Assembly: GCA_016795155.1 (NCBI GenBank)
Contig: JAEUIE010000053.1
Coordinates: forward strand, 1 to 64,000
DNA length: 64,000 bases
Source: Planctomycetia bacterium
GTDB lineage: Bacteria; Planctomycetota; Planctomycetia; Gemmatales; HRBIN36
Reading direction: 5' to 3'
Below the pieces are notes generated by a model. That model did no database searches. It had not been told where the DNA came from and worked only from the letters and a program-made list of their open reading frames with translations. Made by a program: the position numbers and the translations under genes. Below, in pieces: positions 61,404-64,000 of the stretch; positions within the stretch are counted from its first letter, which is position 1; each line of letters opens with the position of its first letter.

Positions 61404-62783
61404 CTATTGTCCGAGCTTTGCAGGTTTGGCAGAGGCGTTGATGAAGCCAATCAAGGTGCCTGCCAGAATAGTCCCGAGTGAAAGCAGTGTAGGCCAGCGT
61501 TTTCCTTCGGTGAGCAATGCCTGCACAATCGTCCAACTGGTCAACAACAGATAAAAGAGTGGAGGCAGGGGATACCACGGCATACGGTATGCGTCAGTGT
61601 CTTTCAACTTGCGACGAAGCGGGAAAATGCTGGCCACCGTCATCCCAGATAACGCAGCCAGCCCCACAGTTGTATAGTCGAGCAATTGCAGGAAAGTTCC
61701 CGACCAGAGAAAGGCGATGGCTAATAATCCCTGTAGCAATGTCGCTGCGACAGGGACCTGAGTGCGAGAGTGCAATTCCCCCATGCTCCGAAAGAAAAGT
61801 CCATCCTGGGCCATGGCAAACATGACACGAGGCCCGGCCAGCAGATAGGCACTGACAGAGGCAATAAGTGATATTCCGAGTATGACGGAAAGAGGTGTAG
61901 CAATCTGATCGCCAAACGCCTGGGAAGCTGCTAGCTCGGCGACTCTGGCTACCTGATCCATCGGTGCAGTTTTCATCATCACCGGATCAAGTGCATAGAT
62001 GAACATCGCATTGAGTAACAGGTAAAGCATGATAACCGCCAGGCAGCCGCTGATCAGTGCGCGAGGCAGCAGCCGCCGTGGATTGGGTACCTCACCCGCC
62101 AGGTAACTGGCTCCGTTCCAGCCTGAATAGGCGTAGCCAATGTAAATAAGCCCAACTCCCAGTGCTGGCCATTGCTCTGCCGAAGGCATTCCACCCTGTG
62201 CAAAATGTTCCCAATTGCCTCTACCGGCGAACAGGCCTATGGAAGCTAATCCCACCAGAATGATGAGCTTGATCAGCGTTGAAATGATCTGGGCTCGGGT
62301 GCTTTGCCGATGTCCGAAACAATGATTGACAGTCAGCAACGAAATCAGCAGGCTGGCAGCCAGTGCATGTCGATGCGTCATCAGCCAGGCTGGCCAGTGT
62401 TGCACCCACTGCTCAGGAATACCTGCCATCACATAGTTAGCGGCTGTAGTGGATACCACTGCTGTTGGTGCCGCAAAGCCAAGAACAAAAGTAGACCAGC
62501 CACACACGAATCCTGCACCCCGACCATAGGCTTGTCGAACATAAAGATAGTCGCCACCGGCACGAGAAAGCATGGTCGCCAGTTCTGCAACCGTGAGTGC
62601 TCCAGCTAGTGCCATCAACCCGCCGATGCCCCAGAGCACCAATAATGCCTGGGGATTGCCTGTCGCCTGCAGGGTGAAGCCGGAGGTTGTGAGAATGCCT
62701 GCCCCCACCATGCAGGAAACCACAACAAAATGAGCTGACCAGAAACCAAACTGTCGCACGGGTTGGAGGGGCGATTGAGACAT
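61404..62783 (-). CDS. APC-superfamily amino acid permease
   Basis: A 459-residue inner-membrane transporter with about twelve helices. The first helix carries the substrate-binding G-A-G-I-L-T-T (G-x-G-I motif of the APC fold), and helix 6 shows the usual Y-S-G-W-N region. Start at ATG 62783, preceded by AGAG; ATG 62789 is two codons earlier. It moves amino acids or polyamines with protons or by exchange. The exact substrate is unknown. It shares no operon with the YkgJ gene, which begins 58 bp downstream. Confidence 0.93.
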   Translation of the reverse strand: MSQSPLQPVRQFGFWSAHFVVVSCMVGAGILTTSGFTLQATGNPQALLVLWGIGGLMALAGALTVAELATMLSRAGGDYLYVRQAYGRGAGFVCGWSTFVLGFAAPTAVVSTTAANYVMAGIPEQWVQHWPAWLMTHRHALAASLLISLLTVNHCFGHRQSTRAQIISTLIKLIILVGLASIGLFAGRGNWEHFAQGGMPSAEQWPALGVGLIYIGYAYSGWNGASYLAGEVPNPRRLLPRALISGCLAVIMLYLLLNAMFIYALDPVMMKTAPMDQVARVAELAASQAFGDQIATPLSVILGISLIASVSAYLLAGPRVMFAMAQDGLFFRSMGELHSRTQVPVAATLLQGLLAIAFLWSGTFLQLLDYTTVGLAALSGMTVASIFPLRRKLKDTDAYRMPWYPLPPLFYLLLTSWTIVQALLTEGKRWPTLLSLGTILAGTLIGFINASAKPAKLGQ

Positions 62784-62813
62784 CGGCATCTCTGAAAAGA
62801 TCGTAGTAACAGG

Positions 62814-63518
62814 TTACTTGCCTGATGCCTTCTCTTTGTTCTTTTCAAACACGATGAAATAATTCTCTTTGAAGATGTTCTTATGCTCGCCGTTTTTGGT
62901 GAAGCCAACCTGCGTAATTTCCTTTTCGACCAGATCCTGACCTGCCCGCACATGGTTGAGTACCCACTCTCGGCTCTGACCAGGGATGCGAATGAAATCA
63001 ATGATGATCAGCTTTCCACCAGGCTTCATCGCAGCATGGATTTCCTTCATGATCTTGTAAGGGAACTCAAAGTGATGGTAAGTATCACAGATGAAAACCA
63101 CATCAACACTGTTGGGTGCCAGCTCTGGCGAAGCATCTTTACCCAGAATGGTTTTGATGTTTTTGAAACCCAGCTTGTCGGCTGTTTCCCTGATGTAGTC
63201 CAGAAACTTCTGGGAAATATCAACAGCATAGACCTTGCCTTGCTCACCCACCGCTTGTGCAAACAGCCTGGTGTACAATCCGGTGCCTGCACCAATATCA
63301 GCAACCGCTTGACCCGGCTTCAGATCGCAAGCCTTCAGGACAGCATTGCGTTTATCGAAGATTTCCCGGCTTTCGCCTTCGAACCGTTCAACAAACTCCT
63401 TGACATTCGGATTGCGAAATGTGTCATTGATCCCCGGCTTGACGCTCTGTTCCTGAGCATTCAAATGGGCAAATCCAAAACCAGAAAGCACCAGACAGAT
63501 GGAAAAACGAACAAGCAT
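62814..63518 (-). CDS. Exported class I SAM methyltransferase
   Basis: A 234-residue protein with a class I methyltransferase fold: motif I V-A-D-I-G-A-G-T-G (72-80), V-Y-A-V-D-I-S for the SAM ribose and D-V-V-F-I-C-D-T-Y-H-H as motif IV. The preferred start, ATG 63518 with GGAG six bases upstream, places a signal peptide (F-S-I-C-L-V-L-S-G-F-G-F-A-H-L-N-A) in front. The enzyme is therefore predicted to be exported, unusual because SAM is cytoplasmic. A longer frame to 63623 has no ribosome-binding site. It lies 30 bp upstream of the permease gene. Substrate unknown. Confidence 0.85.
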   Translation of the reverse strand: MLVRFSICLVLSGFGFAHLNAQEQSVKPGINDTFRNPNVKEFVERFEGESREIFDKRNAVLKACDLKPGQAVADIGAGTGLYTRLFAQAVGEQGKVYAVDISQKFLDYIRETADKLGFKNIKTILGKDASPELAPNSVDVVFICDTYHHFEFPYKIMKEIHAAMKPGGKLIIIDFIRIPGQSREWVLNHVRAGQDLVEKEITQVGFTKNGEHKNIFKENYFIVFEKNKEKASGK

Positions 63519-63941
63519 TGAAAGCTCCATGGAACAAAACTGCGTCTCACAGAGGCTTGTTATACTTGATGAATCGGATACGAGTATCAGCTTTCGTTGT
63601 ATGAACCGGAATTCAAAAGACACTTTGAGTCTCAGATGGTCTCAACAAAGTTGTGTGGTTCAGAATTCCAATTCTGAAAGAGATCAACCAAAGCAGTGTG
63701 ACTTGTACGGAAACCCCATGAAAACAGGCGCGCGCACGAGGTGCTGCAGGAGGCCGATTTCCGAAGTGGTTCAGAATTCCAATTCTGAAGAAGATGAACC
63801 AATGCAGTGGGATTTGAACGAAAACCCCACGAAACCAGACGCGCGCACGAGGCGCTGCAGGAGGCCGATTGGGTACTTTTCACTTTCCTGTTTGACACCA
63901 AACTGAAAAACTATCACTATGGGCTTTAAAAGAGGAACCAT
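63519..63941. other. 423-bp intergenic region with tandem repeat
   Basis: Apart from the tandem repeat listed separately, no gene is convincing. A frame on the plus strand (63499-63906) runs through both repeat units because the period is a multiple of three, but it has no ribosome-binding site and no recognised domain. Divergent promoters for the two flanking genes must lie here. Confidence 0.45.
63655..63870. repeat. Two-unit 111-bp tandem repeat with palindrome
   Basis: Unit 1 is 63655-63759 and unit 2 is 63766-63870 (period 111). Each begins GTGGTTCAGAATT and contains a perfect palindrome, TTCAGAATT-CC-AATTCTGAA (63659-63678 in unit 1). Each ends with a shared CGCGCGCACGAGG and GCTGCAGGAGGCCGATT. 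The units are close to 85 % identical by eye. Confidence 0.85.
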
Positions 63942-64000
63942 ATGCTGGGGCCGGTGTTTACTGCTGATCTGCGAAGCCACTCGCGCCGGCCCAGAGTTAT
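63942..64000 (+). CDS. Start of probable ABC-2 type permease, cut by window
   Basis: A frame opens with ATG 63942, preceded by AGAGGA at 63931-63936, and its 19 complete codons read M-L-G-P-V-F-T-A-D-L-R-S-H-S-R-R-P-R-V. This opening resembles planctomycete ABC-2 type transport permeases, whose cytoplasmic N-terminus precedes the first helix. The rest lies beyond the window, so the assignment is tentative. Confidence 0.45.
   Translation, partial: MLGPVFTADLRSHSRRPRV

Noticed and set aside
63499-63906. 135-codon frame across the tandem repeat
   Set aside because: It stays open because the repeat period is a multiple of three; no ribosome-binding site or domain.
1-64000. tRNA, rRNA, CRISPR array or prophage
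   Set aside because: No sequence with the needed structure or gene content was found by eye.

Overview
The window looks like a chromosomal stretch from a planctomycete, probably a Gemmata-type relative (inference). The support is a combination of traits: giant exported PQQ-type beta-propeller proteins, a MoxR / DUF58 / VWA membrane cluster with exported coiled-coil partners, an NPCBM-domain protein, a beta-helix surface protein carrying the N-terminal L-E-x-L-E-x-R-x-x-P motif typical of planctomycete cell-surface proteins, and many stand-alone S1C-type proteases. No rRNA, tRNA, CRISPR array or intact insertion sequence was seen.

Layout. 1-4.2 kb is accessory-looking: a possible transposase start cut by the window edge, a 983-residue nuclease-like/helical protein, two small hypothetical genes and an orphan antitoxin-like gene. 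4.2-15.1 kb holds mixed housekeeping genes: a VOC-fold protein, a small exported protein, an RRM RNA-binding protein with a long structured leader, a Rieske oxygenase, an ABC-F ATPase, a HEAT protein, an ArsR regulator plus membrane rhodanese with a palindromic operator, guaB overlapping a secreted-protein gene, and a C45 Ntn-hydrolase. 15.1-16.2 kb has a pilin-like gene between two copies of a 77-bp repeat and a small Cys-rich gene. 16.2-20.3 kb (minus strand) is a small glycan-type group: radical SAM/SPASM enzyme, glycosyltransferase, asparagine synthase.

20.4-48.1 kb is the main feature: fourteen co-directional genes, mostly with tiny gaps or ATGA overlaps. They run from a 1653-residue PQQ/TPR protein through an exported alpha/alpha-toroid protein, MoxR ATPase, DUF58 protein, two VWA membrane proteins, a DUF4175-like coiled-coil membrane protein, a Lys/Glu/Gln-rich exported protein, another exported protein and an NPCBM protein. 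They end with three trypsin-fold proteins and a DUF1624 acyltransferase. Only the first trypsin-fold protein keeps its catalytic triad. The second lacks His and Ser. The third lacks all three residues and is fused through two PDZ-like domains to an alpha/beta-hydrolase domain whose nucleophile Ser is Arg. I read this cluster as one envelope-assembly or quality-control system in which MoxR remodels MIDAS-bearing membrane proteins and the protease-like proteins act partly as scaffolds (inference).

48.1-64 kb returns to dispersed genes: a YugP-type metalloprotease, a HEAT protein, a parvulin foldase, yidD, the beta-helix surface protein, a DEAD-box helicase, a HemN/HemW-like radical SAM protein, a PQQ propeller, hisD, an FGGY kinase, a YkgJ cysteine-cluster protein, an APC permease, an exported methyltransferase and the start of a probable ABC-2 permease at the right edge. 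Three copies of a REP-like hairpin, with compensatory stem changes, lie in intergenic spaces between 51.6 and 55.2 kb, and a two-unit 111-bp palindromic tandem repeat lies at 63.7 kb.
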